Shown: one piece after another, positions 43,919 through 55,194 of the stretch
Layout of the letters: each line of letters opens with the position of its first letter
How positions within the stretch are numbered: the stretch's first letter is position 1
Assembly (NCBI RefSeq): GCF_963678635.1
Contig: NC_087071.1
Coordinates: forward strand, 17,361,613 to 17,421,612
Reading direction: 5' to 3'
DNA length: 60,000 nt
Source: Symsagittifera roscoffensis
Lineage: Eukaryota; Xenacoelomorpha; Acoela; Convolutidae
The notes under the pieces: model-generated
The model's database searches: none
The model's input: the letters and a program-made list of their open reading frames with translations, nothing else
What the model was told of the DNA's origin: nothing
Made by a program: the position numbers and the translations under genes

Positions 43919-44131
43919 TCAGAAGACTTGGACGATTTCTTTGAATTCGTTCAAAGTATAGTTGACATAGGCAACATGATTCAAGACTTCGTTCTCCTTT
44001 GCAGTGAAGAGTCGAATCTGAATGTAGGGTGGCTTGTTCACACTGTACTTCTTGATTGTGATAAACACCCTTCTCTTCTTGTTTGCTGCTACGTCATACA
44101 CCGCATGACAGTTTGCAAGTTCGTGCTCCAT
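43919..44131 (-). CDS. Small ORF upstream in the virus-like element, unrecognised
   Basis: A 70-codon frame with an ATG at 44131: RRVFITIKKYSVNKPPYIQI, followed by LFTAKENEVL and AYVNYTLNEFKEIVQVF. The alternating hydrophobic/charged pattern, tyrosines and a terminal acidic helix recall PC4-like single-strand DNA-binding domains, but only weakly. A continuation upstream in another frame (HNAENLRLVPVLEPHTDKDS) suggests a frameshifted longer protein. The overlapping 167-codon plus-strand frame at 43886-44389 looks like its shadow. Confidence 0.35.
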   Translation of the reverse strand: MEHELANCHAVYDVAANKKRRVFITIKKYSVNKPPYIQIRLFTAKENEVLNHVAYVNYTLNEFKEIVQVF

Positions 44132-44514
44132 GCTGCTCCATGGTTGAGTCTTTGTCAGTATGGGGTTCCAACACAGGAACGAGTCTCAGGTTTTCAGCAT
44201 TGTGAATTACAGTATTCCGTATTGCTGATATCTTTTATCCTTCTTTTTCACCAAGATAGACTTGCTGAGACTTTTCGATTGCTCCCGATTCATTTTTCTT
44301 TGGCAATTGGAAACAAGGTTCAAAGTAATTTTTTCCGTTGTAGGGTTTTTGGGACCAAAAAAATCTCCCATTTTTTTTTTGATTTTTAGCGATTTCAATA
44401 TATTTGTAAAAGGATATTTTTTCGTGAATACACTTTTGATTTGAGACTCAGAGACAACTGATCAGTAGTAGATATTTTAAAATAAGGATATTTGTGAGTA
44501 AATAGAAATTAGGA

Positions 44515-44590
44515 AATGTAGATGACTCACTGTAAATTCTAAATAAGGTATTAAATCCTTATATTGAATAGTGAGTAGGTGATGATCAAA
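44515..44590. repeat. Imperfect hairpin near the right side of the virus-like element
   Basis: CTCACT (about 44526) pairs with AGTGAG (about 44570), and inside AAATAAGG pairs with CCTTATATT around TATTAAAT. A related AATAAGGATATTTGTGAGT lies about 50 bp upstream. It could be part of an eroded terminus, but no partner was found at the other side. Confidence 0.4.
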
Positions 44591-44849
44591 ATAATGACAG
44601 TGCGTAGGTGCTGGAACTACTATATATGCAATTCATTGTAGATAAAAATAATTTTCAACAAGTAAACGGTGATGGCATCAGCTATTTGTCAATCATATCC
44701 CACTTTGTATTCGGATTACAATGCAAAATCTCTTTTTATCTATGTCTCATAATATTTTTATGAAAAATTCACTGCCACCCAAGATTACTGTGTATCTGAC
44801 CAATCATCATTCTGCCCAATGGAAAGTTTTTCGATTTATTTAACAAGTT

Positions 44850-45530
44850 ATCAAAAATTTAATAAATGTTTTTTACAAGATGTAAAAATTGTTTTGGTTT
44901 TTTAACAAGTGTGGAAAGTTTTCATAAAATCTTTGTGAAAGATGCAAGTTTTCTCGTGGTTTTTTATAAAACAAAAGCGAAAAACTAATTTATTTTTTCG
45001 CATGCATATGCAAAAAACGCAAAAATTTATTGTAAAAAACTTGTTAAAGTCTTGCTAAAAAGTTTCCATAATTGATGACTTTGAGTGCTATTCTCTATCT
45101 TAATACATTGTTTTTCTGATATTTCTGATCAATATACATGCAAAAAAGAGATTTATTTTTGATCAAAATTGAAACACAGAAACTTATTTACTTTAATTAT
45201 TAACAGTGCAAGGAAATTTTATTACAATTTTCTTTAAAATGCGAAAAACATTTAAGGAATTTTTTTTTGCGAGTTTTTTTTAAATTTTTTTAACAATCAT
45301 GCAAAAACTATGATGAAAATTTTTGCATGGTGCAGAAATTCTTGTATAATTGTTAACAAGTGCGCAAAAACTGTAATAATTTTTTTAACTTGTGTGCGAA
45401 GAGGTTGTGAAGTTTGATACAAATGTTGAAATTGATAAAATTTTTACTAAATGAAAAATTAGTTTGATTTCTAATCCGTGTGCAAAAATTTTTAACAACT
45501 TTTTTATGTTCTCTTACTTTATTTTTTTTG
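44850..45530. repeat. Degenerate direct repeats
   Basis: Variants of TTTAACAAGTGTG.AAAA and TTTTTTACAAG.TG.AAAA recur several times, with GCATG.AAAAA motifs between. No gene is visible. Confidence 0.4.
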
Positions 45531-45698
45531 TTCCTATCTCTTTAAAACAAAGTTACTTGATACTAATAAATTAAATTAGAAAACACAAGACAACAACTAA
45601 ATTTTTTTCAAGTCAAATAGCTGTCGAGCAGCTGATTTCTCAAAGCTTTGCAAGTTCTCAATGGAGCGCAGAGCTGGTCTTGCCTTCATCAACGGTAG

Positions 45699-47535
45699 TT
45701 GTCTTGGTGGTTCGCTGACTGGAGTGCTTGGCTCAGAGAATACCTCATCCTCTTCGATGGTAATTGGGTTCTTCACAGAATTATGTGCCAGACTTGGATT
45801 GGGATGCCCATTCGTGCCCGAAAAACTCCAGACACTGTTTCTCGCACTTGGATTTGTACTGGATCAGGCAAAAATCACACGATGGGAACACAGTTCATTA
45901 AAAAGTTCGTACCGATTCAACAGAAAGAGGAAGGGGAATTAAACAATTTAATCGACCAGAAACATAATATCAAATTAGACAAGTGTTCCGAGCGACAATT
46001 TATCAGTCCAATTGTCATCACAGTAAAAAAATATCAAACAGTAACACTCGCGTTGGATTCCAATAAAATCAATAAAGTTATTCACAAAAAACATATATGA
46101 AATGCCTAACATCGTTTTGTTGCTGGATAACATTGCCCAAGTCGTTAAATCAGACAAAACAAATCAGACGTTGTTTTCAAACTTAATCTTCGTTACTCAT
46201 ACTGTCAAATCTCGCTGGATCAACTAACGCGCCAACAATGCAACTTGAGTCTAATCGGTGGCAATGCGACGGGAAGGTATCAATTCCAGACAAGATTTTA
46301 CGGCCTCACGGATATGCCAGCCGAATTTCTCAAAAGCAATTGACTTAACCTTAACAAACTGCACGCAAACATATGCATACTTAGACGGTATACTGATGGT
46401 TACATGAGGATCTACGGAATTGCACCTACAGAAGCTAAAAGCCGTTTTGGAATGGTTAGACGAAAAAAACCTTGCAATTTCACTTGAAAATGTAAATTCG
46501 CTTGTAAGCAGATTGATTGGTTAGGGTTTAACATCACTAGCGGAGGAACAACACAGCTCATTAAGAAAAGTGAGGCAATAGAAAAACTCTCAGCACCAAA
46601 ACATTTTAACAATTAAAAAGTTTTATGGGGTCAATACACCACCTCACGCGATATATACCAAATTTAGCACAAGCAGCCGCCGCTCTTCGCCCACTACAAA
46701 AACACAGAAAAGAGAAAACCACTTGACTGGTCAACAGAACACAACACAGCTTTTAAAATATAATAAATTTATTAGCTGAAATAACACAAAATAAACAATT
46801 TGATCAACAATTAGAAACTTGCATAGTCTGCGATGCATCTAACACAGTTATTAGGACAATTAGGGGCAGCATTAGAACTATATTCACCAGAGGGTTCGAT
46901 AGCCGTAGCGTATGCATCACGCTTTCTAAACTCTCCCTCGAGAAAAAATATTTGATAAACGGACTAGAACTATTAGGAGTAGTTTGGGCAATTGAACACT
47001 TCAATATCTTTATGGAAAACATTTTACCGTCATTACAGACCATCAAGCTTTAATCAGCGCTTTAAACGCAAGCGAAAGATCAAAAACAAGCCAAAGCCGG
47101 CTCACACGGTGGACTGATTGCCTAATACCATTTCATTTTGATATCAAACATCTCGCGGGGAACAAAATGGGACTAACAGACTATATATCCCATAATACAG
47201 TTAGATTGGCAATACCCCCCAGCGAGTATGATGAGGAATTTGTTGTAGCATCAAATAATGCATTCATAAATGATCTCGAATTGATTGACAGCGTCATTCT
47301 AAATAATCTGGCCAATCAAAACAAAGCACCCTATGAGCTGATCAAAAAACGCGCGAAAAACGAAGGTTCATTAGATGCTAACTCAAACACTCCATTAACA
47401 ACCGAACATTCCAAACATTCCGCACGCAGTCAATCGCAAACTCACAGTCAAATTCAGTCTCATTCAAAATTCACCAACAAACAGTCAGCTCTCTCTCATT
47501 CAACAAATCTCAAAGAAATACAATCAGTCCATTAA
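45699..47535 (+). pseudogene. Gypsy reverse transcriptase-RNase H remnant
   Basis: In order, with frame changes: VRIS-less N-terminus with IKLDKCSERQFISPIVITVK and TLALDSNKINKVIHKKH (RT start), LIGGNATGRYQFQT and FYGLTDMPAEF (palm), YAYLDGILMVT at about 46372-46404 where an active enzyme has YLDD, IDWLGFNITSGGTTQLIKKS (thumb), SFMGSIHHLTRYIPNLAQAA (connection), CDASNT and EKKYLINGLELLGVVWAIEH (RNase H; the usual INELELL reads INGLELL), then GLTDYISHN. The last 122-codon frame (47167-47535) is uninterrupted. Loss of the second catalytic Asp plus several stops and frameshifts make it dead. Confidence 0.82.
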
Positions 47536-47726
47536 ACAGTCAATGAGGTTTCATACCTACGGAACTGAAGAGCACCGATCCCAAAGGACAAAACACTGAG
47601 TCAGCTACACAGTGGCGTGGATCTTCGGAAGGGGAGGAAAGTCTCTCAGATCCACGATGGCATGAAAGGCAACCCACAAAAGGAAAAAATGCGAACGCCA
47701 GCTCGCCCAAACACTCATCAAACGAT

Positions 47727-48074
47727 ATGACGATCAAGATTCACGATTCACAAGAGGTGATTCCACAAAAGAAGGCTGAAGAAACCAGAAAGAAATCAAA
47801 TTTCCCTAAGATCATCTTCAGTGACAATCAGGCAGTACAAACCAGTCAAACGGAGCACATCATCATATTCGACAACCCAGAAACGAGATCATGCCAGACG
47901 GAAAACGAAACAACCTCAACAGCTACACCGACGAAATCTTCTGGGGAACAACAGAAATCTGACAACAAAATCTGGTTGAGCATCTTGGACCCAGCCAAAA
48001 CACTACGAGAAAAGAGGAGAGACAACGAAGCTCCCCAAGATGACGCAAAGTACATCGCTAGAGGCCAGCCATGA
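47727..48074 (+). pseudogene. Pol spacer between RNase H and integrase, unrecognised
   Basis: A 115-codon Ser/Thr/Lys-rich frame (KIIFSDNQAVQTSQTEHIII). It has no domain and sits exactly where gypsy elements carry the tether between RNase H and integrase. Beyond it the frame is broken, and KDGNHRPLINLVKIG and LHVREDCLLIDERIVIPT lead into the zinc-binding domain. Confidence 0.45.
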
Positions 48075-48329
48075 ATTTGTAACAGAGGACTGGTCGCAAC
48101 CCTAGAAAAGGCCACAAACACGACTGAAGCAGAAAAAGATACACCCCTCTTCGGGAAAAAACTCCAACGTGTACTGGGAGTATGTTTTAATGCCGCGGCC
48201 ACGAAAAAAGACGGCAACCACCGCCCGCTCATTAATTTGGTTAAAATAGGGATTGGGAGGCCATCAAAATGTCATATAAACCATACTGACATAATATTCG
48301 CAATCGGCTACACGTCCGTGAGGATTGTC

Positions 48330-48560
48330 TGCTAATTGACGAAAGGATCGTAATACCCACTCATTAAGACAAACAGTACTCGACAGCCTCCATCTGACCG
48401 ATCCAGGATCGGCGGCCATGTTGGATTTGTGCCAACGCGTCTGATTTCCTCACATCCACAGGACCATTGTACATATGGCACAAAACTGCAAACATTGCAC
48501 TGAACAAGATAGAAAGAACCCCACAAAGCCGCTATTACCCGCCGAGATTATGCATGATCT
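48330..48560 (+). pseudogene. Gypsy integrase HHCC zinc-binding domain, core missing
   Basis: The plus strand reads LRQTVLDSLHLTDPGSAAML, DLCQRV, stop, FPHIHRTIVHMAQNCKHCTE. It contains the H-x(n)-H-x(n)-C-x2-C zinc ligands. After PLLPAE the sequence changes character, and no DDE catalytic core follows. This points to a deletion or recombination at about 48540. Confidence 0.75.
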
Positions 48561-48700
48561 TCAAAGATGGTCGGAGGACGAGGTGTCAATCAGAGAAAAA
48601 GGGAAAACAGGCCCACAAATGCCAAAGAAACTACAAAAAGCAAACTCTATGACAAAACAAAAAAACAGACATAGAAAATCCCAACACGCCACAACACGCA

Positions 48701-49585
48701 ATGTTCAAGGAGGATGAGACTACGGGCTCACCAGTGAAGCAAACAAAAAAGAACACGCTAACACAAAAAATGAGCAGTCCAACAAAGCGTAAGGCAAAGG
48801 CAACGGGAAAAAGAACTGGGGGACGCCCAACACAAAAACTTCAAACAACAAGACGGAGCCTAGGAACAGACAATACTTTAGAGAAGAAAAAGACCGAACC
48901 TGATTCGGGCAATTGCGAAGACAACCGATCCAACACATCTTCGGAAGATGTAGCTCCTTCGCCGAAACGTCAAAACCAGAAGAGTACACTACCAGCACTG
49001 GCACCTCGAAGGAAACCGACACGAAACCGCCAATCGGTGCTTACAAGTGCATTTGGAAATGCCCTACCAATAAATACAATCAATGAACAAGAAAGCAACG
49101 AGGTGCATACAGCAAATGAGTTTCGTTTCGAAATAAACTAGCCACCTGAGCAGCCCAAATCTGAATATCCAAGCTTGAAATCTCTAATACAAGAGATGGG
49201 CTTCACGGACAAGACCCCACAGTACCAAGCTTGCATAAACTTCATTGATGCCATCAGCCCAAAACACGGTGCCAAACAGACATAAACGGTGGACTTGACG
49301 TCACAAACGGAGGACGAAAATGTAGAAAACAACAACGACATCCTATTCGTCAAAAACATCGACATGCAGAAGAAAACGGATGACACTGAAATGCAGGAAG
49401 CAAAACAAACTGGAAGAGGAATTGCCAAAAGATGGAAACAAGTAGAGAAAAACTTTCAAAGTCCTAAGAGGACTAAAAACTCAAAACTGAAAAGGTCCCA
49501 CGGGGACCCTAAAATTCAAGTTATATTTACAATTAGAAAAACAAATTTTTGTCGAGGGGAATGCCATCCGGCATGGATCGGCTAA
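48701..49585 (+). pseudogene. Lysine-rich reading frame with two in-frame stops, unrecognised
   Basis: Frames 48701-49141 and 49289-49585 lie in the same phase. Reading through the stops at 49139-49141 and about 49280-49285 gives one ~295-codon frame. The first half is very basic (SSPTKRKAKATGKRTGGRPT). The section between the stops (YPSLKSLIQEMGFTDKTPQY) looks like folded protein. Then comes an acidic patch (SQTEDENVENNNDILFV) and a basic end. Only two stops in almost 900 bases suggests recent decay or stop suppression. By position it could be a gag/nucleocapsid-like or extra ORF of the retroelement, or the 5' end of another element fused after the integrase fragment. Confidence 0.5.
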
Positions 49586-49587
49586 AC

Positions 49588-49620
49588 TTATATATATATA
49601 TATATATACATATGTATACA
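49588..49620. repeat. (TA)n microsatellite
   Basis: TA repeats continue into CATATGTATACATG, right after the end of the retroelement-associated reading frame. Confidence 0.9.
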
Positions 49621-49964
49621 TGTTCTTTATGCTGATTAATGTTATAATCATACGAATGGCCGGTTGGCCGACCTTGAGAGAACTTTTTTTGAATGACCAC
49701 CGAACGAACGGTCAGACCACTATTAAACGTTGGTTGAAGCTAGTTGTTTTTATCTCGCTGCGCATTAGACTATCAGTTTATCGATTCATTTGGATTCCCA
49801 AATTAGAAGCTCATACGTTGAGGTATGACAGAATAAACTAACTGGTAAAAGATCCAATCGACAAAAAACAATTTGTTAACAAAAATTTTAAAGAAGCTGC
49901 ATTTACAAGCTAGACTTTTCGACTGAATCATGTTGATTGAAAAAAAATTTACATTACAAAGACC

Positions 49965-50603
49965 AAAATATTGAAACAGTCGCACCCAATTAAAGTGCTC
50001 TGTCATCAACCCATTTAAAGCGATTCTGTGGTACAATTTATATACCATTCCACCATTTGACTGATCATTTTGAGATTTTTAAGGGACTTTGTTGCTGAAA
50101 ACGTAAAAGAAAGTTGCTGGGAGGGTAGCTTTAAAACGGCAGAAAATAACTCATAATCAGCAATTTTTAGCTGAGTTTGATTTTTTGGATCCAGGTAGAA
50201 ACTAGCACAATATCACGCAGCGGTAAATGAAAAAACAAAATTTTACGCAGCGGTTACTCGAGCAAAATCACGCAATCGTTATAAAGAGCATCAGAGAAAA
50301 GAGTGAATTGGTGAATGCGTTTCTGTTTTTTAAGCAAAAAAAAAGAGAAAAGACGCGTTCATAATTATAGCCAGCTAGAGGATATTCAAATTAAACAAAA
50401 AATTGTTAATCGTTAACTCAAATGTGTTGCACGATATTAAATTTTTGTTGTTGCTCGCTTTCTTATATTCATTTTTAGAAACGACCGCCTGGGTATAGTT
50501 TTTTCAAACTCATTGCTCAGATGCTTCAAAAAATTTTTATGGCTCAAATTTAAGTTTGTCTGTAACTTCCCAGTGCAAAAAATTAAACTTGAAAGTAAAA
50601 ATT
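49965..50603. repeat. 639-bp direct repeat, copy 1
   Basis: Matches 54263-54902 with only about three substitutions and one A-run length change. It starts AAAATATTGAAACAGTCGCACCC and ends GAAAGTAAAAATT. It has no TG...CA ends, so it is not a canonical LTR. No coding frame lies inside. Confidence 0.92.
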
Positions 50604-52300
50604 TTGAAAAATACTAGTTATGAAATGAAGCGGTCACATTTATGGAAAAGCTATGCTGTTACCATGTCCAAAAATTCAGAGTTGATTTTTTGCAATCACG
50701 ATGGCAACGTTTACAAGCTATTCCTGATGTTTTTACCAGATTGGGAGACTTGAAAAAGGATAGCAAAATTGAAATTCATCATGGAAGCATTACTTTTCGA
50801 CTGTGTTGGGTAAATCGTTTTTTTTAGGGGATCTTCAAAATCATTGATTGTTCAGAATTTTCTGAAAGCTTCGGATCTACCTAACAATACTAATTTTTTG
50901 TTCTTTCGAAAATATGGGGCCAACTTTAGAGATATGCCTTGGCAAATAAAGAGACCCCCCTTTTTATCCCCTTTTTAAGGCTGCTAGGACGTTTGGTACA
51001 CCATTGTTCAAGTCGGCAGCCTTTTAGTGGAACCGAATAACTATTAGTAAGCAAGAATAAAAACCATAATTGTTTGTTTCAAATATCAAGTGTAAAAATA
51101 TGAGTAGTACAAAATCAGACCGGCAATTAAGTTTGCCTTAGAACGATTTTTTAGTGCGGGACAAATCAACGGGCATAAAAATCGTGTTATCTTTTCAGCG
51201 TTGTATGTGAAAATTTTGCAGCGTCCATAAACTAGACCATTGCATGACCAAATGGTAATTTTTCTAACCCAAAAACTTACAAAAATTAAACATAGCCAGT
51301 CGAAGATTGGAAAAGAGTAATGAACGCAAGTAAACAAAAATACACTCCTCAAAAACCTGATGAAAAAATTTCAATTTTTGAACTTCAAAGAAAAATGAAG
51401 GCCCTTTAAGCTCTTTGAATTTCAGGAACAATTCAAGATTGAAGCTTTTTTGATAACCTGAATTCAACTTGAGAAAACTGGACCAATAGATCAAACTTTT
51501 ATTCCGCTGGGAAATCTTAAAATTGAATTCCACTTTCGAAACTAGAAATAGTTGAAAATTTTTTGCGCCATTTCCACGTTTGTAGGTTTGCATTTGGAGA
51601 GTGCTTTTTACGTCACTTTCAGTAGATGAATTTCAATTGTACTCAAAAAGTGCATTATACCTAAATGTATCAATATTTTAAGATTTTTTCCTGAAACAAA
51701 AAACAAACAAAACACCAGTAAGACATTTATGAGAGTCCTTACGACGTTCATTACTCTCAATAGAAGCCAGGTTTGCTTAAAATAAACCAAAAATGCTTAG
51801 CTTACAACTCCATAGACTGCAAAAGCTTATCATACAACCCCATACATCAAATGCACGGAAAAAAGCTAATCATACAATTTTAATAATACCTTTTAATAAT
51901 TGGTTTCAGGAAATTGATATCTTGTTGGTTAAAAATTTGAAAAATGCTAATAATTTTAAATTCCATCGGCGAAATGGACTGAACAGAAAAGAATAACCAA
52001 AAAAATGTTCATCTTTTGTTCGATAATCAAAATTTAAATTATACGCAAGTTGATAAATAAAAAAATGAATCATGTGCTTTTCCACTCATTAGATTAGATC
52101 AAGACGTTGTCCTGTAAAACATTCCGTGTGCTGGAAAGAATTGACTTCGAATGCCAGCAAAATAGTTTCAGAAGCAATTCTTACTTTGTGTTACGCAAAA
52201 CGTTTCGATTTGAATATAAAACAGTATATAGACCTAAATAAATATCTTTCTTGTTCAGGGTGGCTATTTTCTCTACCTTTAAAAGCAGTTTAAGAATTTC
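50604..52300. other. Sequence between the 639-bp repeats, left part
   Basis: A plus-strand frame 50642-50827 has an odd protein-like appearance (FLQSRWQRLQAIPDVFTRLG, KIEIHHGSITFRLC) but no known motif. A copy of the dispersed repeat also found at 25230 occupies 51355-51680. The rest is AT-rich with no gene visible. Confidence 0.4.
51355..51680. repeat. Dispersed repeat, partner of 25230-25540
   Basis: Contains TTTGAATTTCAGG, TCCGCTGGGAAATCTTAAAATTGAATTCCACTTTCGAAACT and TTGTACTCAAAAAGTGCATT. A partial third copy lies at 54915-55050. Confidence 0.6.
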
Positions 52301-52366
52301 TGAAAAAGTTATTTGAAAAGTCTCAAAAATGTTACATACTCGGCTTATGCTGACATCTCAACTTAC

Positions 52367-52581
52367 CTTTAAATTTTTGATCATTTCTAGGCAACTGACC
52401 GTTTTGAAAGTTACTCAAAACTTGAACATTACAAAATTCGTCCAGACAAACAGCTAGTTTGTTTGTTGCTGTTTGTTCCAGTTCATGACACATAATTGAT
52501 ATCTTTTCAGCGTAATGCATAATTGGATGTGACACAAGCTTTGCCCAAGGAATCCCAACAAGAGGACAATTAAATTGGAGG
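52367..52581 (-). CDS. Internal exon of an unrecognised gene
   Basis: Bounded by a good acceptor (CTGTTTTAG before CCTCCAATTT) and a perfect donor (AAAG then GTAAGT), 215 bases. It encodes LQFNCPLVGIPWAKLVSHPI, YAEKISIMCHELEQTATNKL, and AVCLDEFCNVQVLSNFQNGQ, ending in DQKFK. Three cysteines and no low complexity argue for a real globular protein, but I recognise no family. It starts in phase 2 and ends in phase 1. The most likely preceding exon is 56050-55863, whose end phase fits. Confidence 0.5.
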
Positions 52582-54262
52582 CTAAAACAGACATATTTTG
52601 TTATCACATCAGAACTAAAACTAAACCCGCCAAAAGACTGCAGAGCTCTTCTATAAAACAACTTTGCTAGCCCCCCTTTTTGGAATTAAATTTCTTGAGA
52701 GTTTTCTCATTAATAAAAGTAAATTTGAGTTTTATTACGTTGTCATTGGAGTTGTAGTTTGCCTCTTTTTTGAAATTGAGATTAAGGACGACTTAAAACC
52801 TATATCAAATATCTTCCGTGAAAACAGTGTATCTTCGAGCGTGAGCGAGAATGCAGAGAACCGCACAACATAAATTCCGTTTATTTTTCTCTAACCAGTT
52901 TTAAAAGTGAAACTAAAAATAAGCAATCAGACTATTTCAATCGGCTTTATTGGCTTGGAGAAGCGTTTATTGGCTTGGAGAATCGTTTTTGGCTCGAAAA
53001 GTTTCGCTTAGGATTTTTTCTAATGGATAAATTTATCAAAGATATCAAGATTGATCTCATTTTGACACAACGTTTTTCAAAATTTTGTTTCGAGTTTTCT
53101 ATGAACTTAACTTTGCTTGTTACGGGCATTAATTACGCTGAAATCAAAATAGTTGGCGGAGACTGTTTTGTCCCCATTAATTTAAGAAAAACTTATGCCT
53201 TTTAAGCAAAATTTCCCTATGCGCAGTTTCATGTAGAATTCTATTGACATGAAAAACCATTCTTTGAAAACGCTATCTAAATTTTTGTTCAGTTGCTTAG
53301 AAATAATTTGAATTTACTTTTAGCCAGATTATCATGCAGTTCGGGGATTTTTACAACTACTTTTTTAACAAAAAGTACTTATGAGTATAAAAAATTTGAC
53401 CATTCCAACAAAATTAGGGATTTTTACGGTCCTACTTTTAACGTTTTTATGGCCGTCAAAATTGTTTGAAGAAAACTTTTGGCTTAAAGAAAAGTTTTGT
53501 AGAGGAAGAAAGGTTTTACTGCTGTAAAAAAGCTAGTGATTTAATTCTTATAGTATTTGAAAAAAAAGCCTTTTGGAAGATTAAAATATGGCTTTTATGA
53601 AAAATTCTTTGCTAATTCCGAATAGTTTAAAAGTTACCGTATGACAATTAACTAGATTTATGAGCGTCATAATGAGTCAACCGTCTTTTTTTTCTGGAGG
53701 AAAAAAAGTTTTTTTTTTGGAAAAAGTCTTGTCATACAGTTGTATGGATCTGTTCGTTTTTAATTCGACGAAATTGTTTGAAATATCCTTACATTTAATT
53801 GGAGTGGTTTCTATCTCAAAAAAACAAACCGATTTTTCCGTATCCTCTATTTTGGAAGGGAACTGTTTTTTGTTCTGAAAAAAACTGGACAAAGTATTTC
53901 TCGTAGTATGGGAGCTTTAAGACTAACATTTTCTATGTCTATCAATTAGCTGGAGTTTTTTTTCAATTTGAATTTTTTAGACACTTTCAGAATAGTTATC
54001 ATTTTTACATAAGTTCGAACCATTACTGAAGACGTCACAGCGACAAACTAGGGTTGCACCAAAACCATCTAAAAAAATTATAGAAAAAAAGAGGTAAATA
54101 AAATCACTAATAAATTTTCTTTGGAAAGCAACAATTTCGGCTGAAAATTTTCTAGTGCAACCTCTTTATGATGAGAAAATTTTTTTTGATAAATACACCA
54201 CAATTTGAAAGAGAGATTTATTTGTCTTCTACAGTTATAAAACACTCATTTTACTGTCAAAA

Positions 54263-54902
54263 AAAATATTGAAACAGTCGCACCCAATTAAAGTGCTCTG
54301 TCATCAACCCATTTAAAGCGATTCTGTGGTACAATTTATATACCATTCCACCATTTGACTGATCATTTTGAGATTTTTAAGGGACTTTGTTGCTGAAAAC
54401 GTAAAAGAAAGTTGCTGGGAGGGTAGCTTTAAAACGGCAGAAAATAACTCATAATCAGCAATTTTTAGCTGAGTTTGATTTTTTGGATCCAGGTAGAAAC
54501 TAGCACAATATCACGCAGCGGTAAATGAAAAAACAAAATTTTACGCAGCGGTTAATCGAGCAAAATCACGCAATCGTTATAAAGAGCATCAGAGAAAAGA
54601 GTGAATTGGTGAATGCGTTTCTGTTTTTTAAGCAAAAAAAAAAGAGAAAAGACGCGTTCATAATTATAGCCAGCTAGAGGATATTCAAATTAAACAAAAA
54701 ATTGTTAATCGTTAACTCAAATGTGTTGCACGATATTAAATGTTTGTTGTTGCTCGCTTTCTTATATTCATTTTTAGAAACGACCGCCTGGGTATAGTTT
54801 TTTCAAACTCATTGCTCAGATGCTTCAAAAAATTTTTATGGCTCAAATTTAAGTTTGTCTGTAACTTCCCAGTGCAAAAAATTAAACTTGAAAGTAAAAA
54901 TT
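54263..54902. repeat. 639-bp direct repeat, copy 2
   Basis: Near-identical to 49965-50603; differences include TTAATCGAG for TTACTCGAG and AAATGTTTG for AAATTTTTG. The flanks differ completely. A fragment of the dispersed 25230-type repeat follows directly. Confidence 0.92.
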
Positions 54903-55194
54903 CCGTTATAAAAACAAAAAACAATTGCCCTTGAGGCTCTCTGAGTTTCATGAGTAATTTATGATTAGTTTTATTTATAAAATTATTCCAATTTTAGAAA
55001 ACTGAACCAATAGATAAAATTTTTATTTTGCTGGGAAATCAAATAAGCATGATCCATTTATCATAATTGGAAGTGAATCAGGTGTTTTGTTACCTTTACA
55101 CTTTCGCTGCTCGAAAGTGGTGCTTAAATTTATTTTACCAAAAATCAAAAACCTCAAAAAACAGAAAATGAGCGTGAACATAATATTAATCGAA

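Larger units (their letters stand above)
35100..44640 (-). mobile_element. Decayed Polinton/Maverick-like (adintovirus-like) element
   Basis: Five minus-strand gene remnants occur in the order typical of Polinton-related elements: packaging ATPase (42338-41456), retroviral-type integrase (41373-40145), penton-like protein (40136-39391), small basic protein (39385-39060) and major-capsid-like protein (39007-37681). All are very tightly spaced and nearly all contain frameshifts or stops. Two shorter unrecognised frames lie upstream (42613-42810, 43919-44131). A protein-primed family B polymerase and an adenain-like protease, usual in such elements, were not found. Terminal inverted repeats could not be fixed, so the borders are approximate. 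Polintons are self-synthesising DNA transposons with virus ancestry; this copy looks inactive. Confidence 0.85.
45640..49590 (+). mobile_element. Degenerate Ty3/gypsy retroelement region
   Basis: The plus strand carries reverse transcriptase and RNase H (45700-47535), a spacer/tether-like section (47540-48330), an integrase zinc-binding domain (48330-48560) and a downstream basic reading frame (48701-49585). The order RT, RNase H, integrase is diagnostic of the Ty3/gypsy type. Composition is markedly richer in GC than its surroundings. LTRs, gag upstream and the integrase catalytic core were not found. A (TA)n tract follows at 49588. Confidence 0.8.

Noticed and set aside
43886-44389. 167-codon plus-strand frame
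   Set aside because: It overlaps a more protein-like minus-strand frame in the element's orientation and has no recognisable motif.
49965-54902. Canonical LTR retrotransposon
   Set aside because: No TG...CA ends, no visible target duplication and no gag/pol between the repeats.
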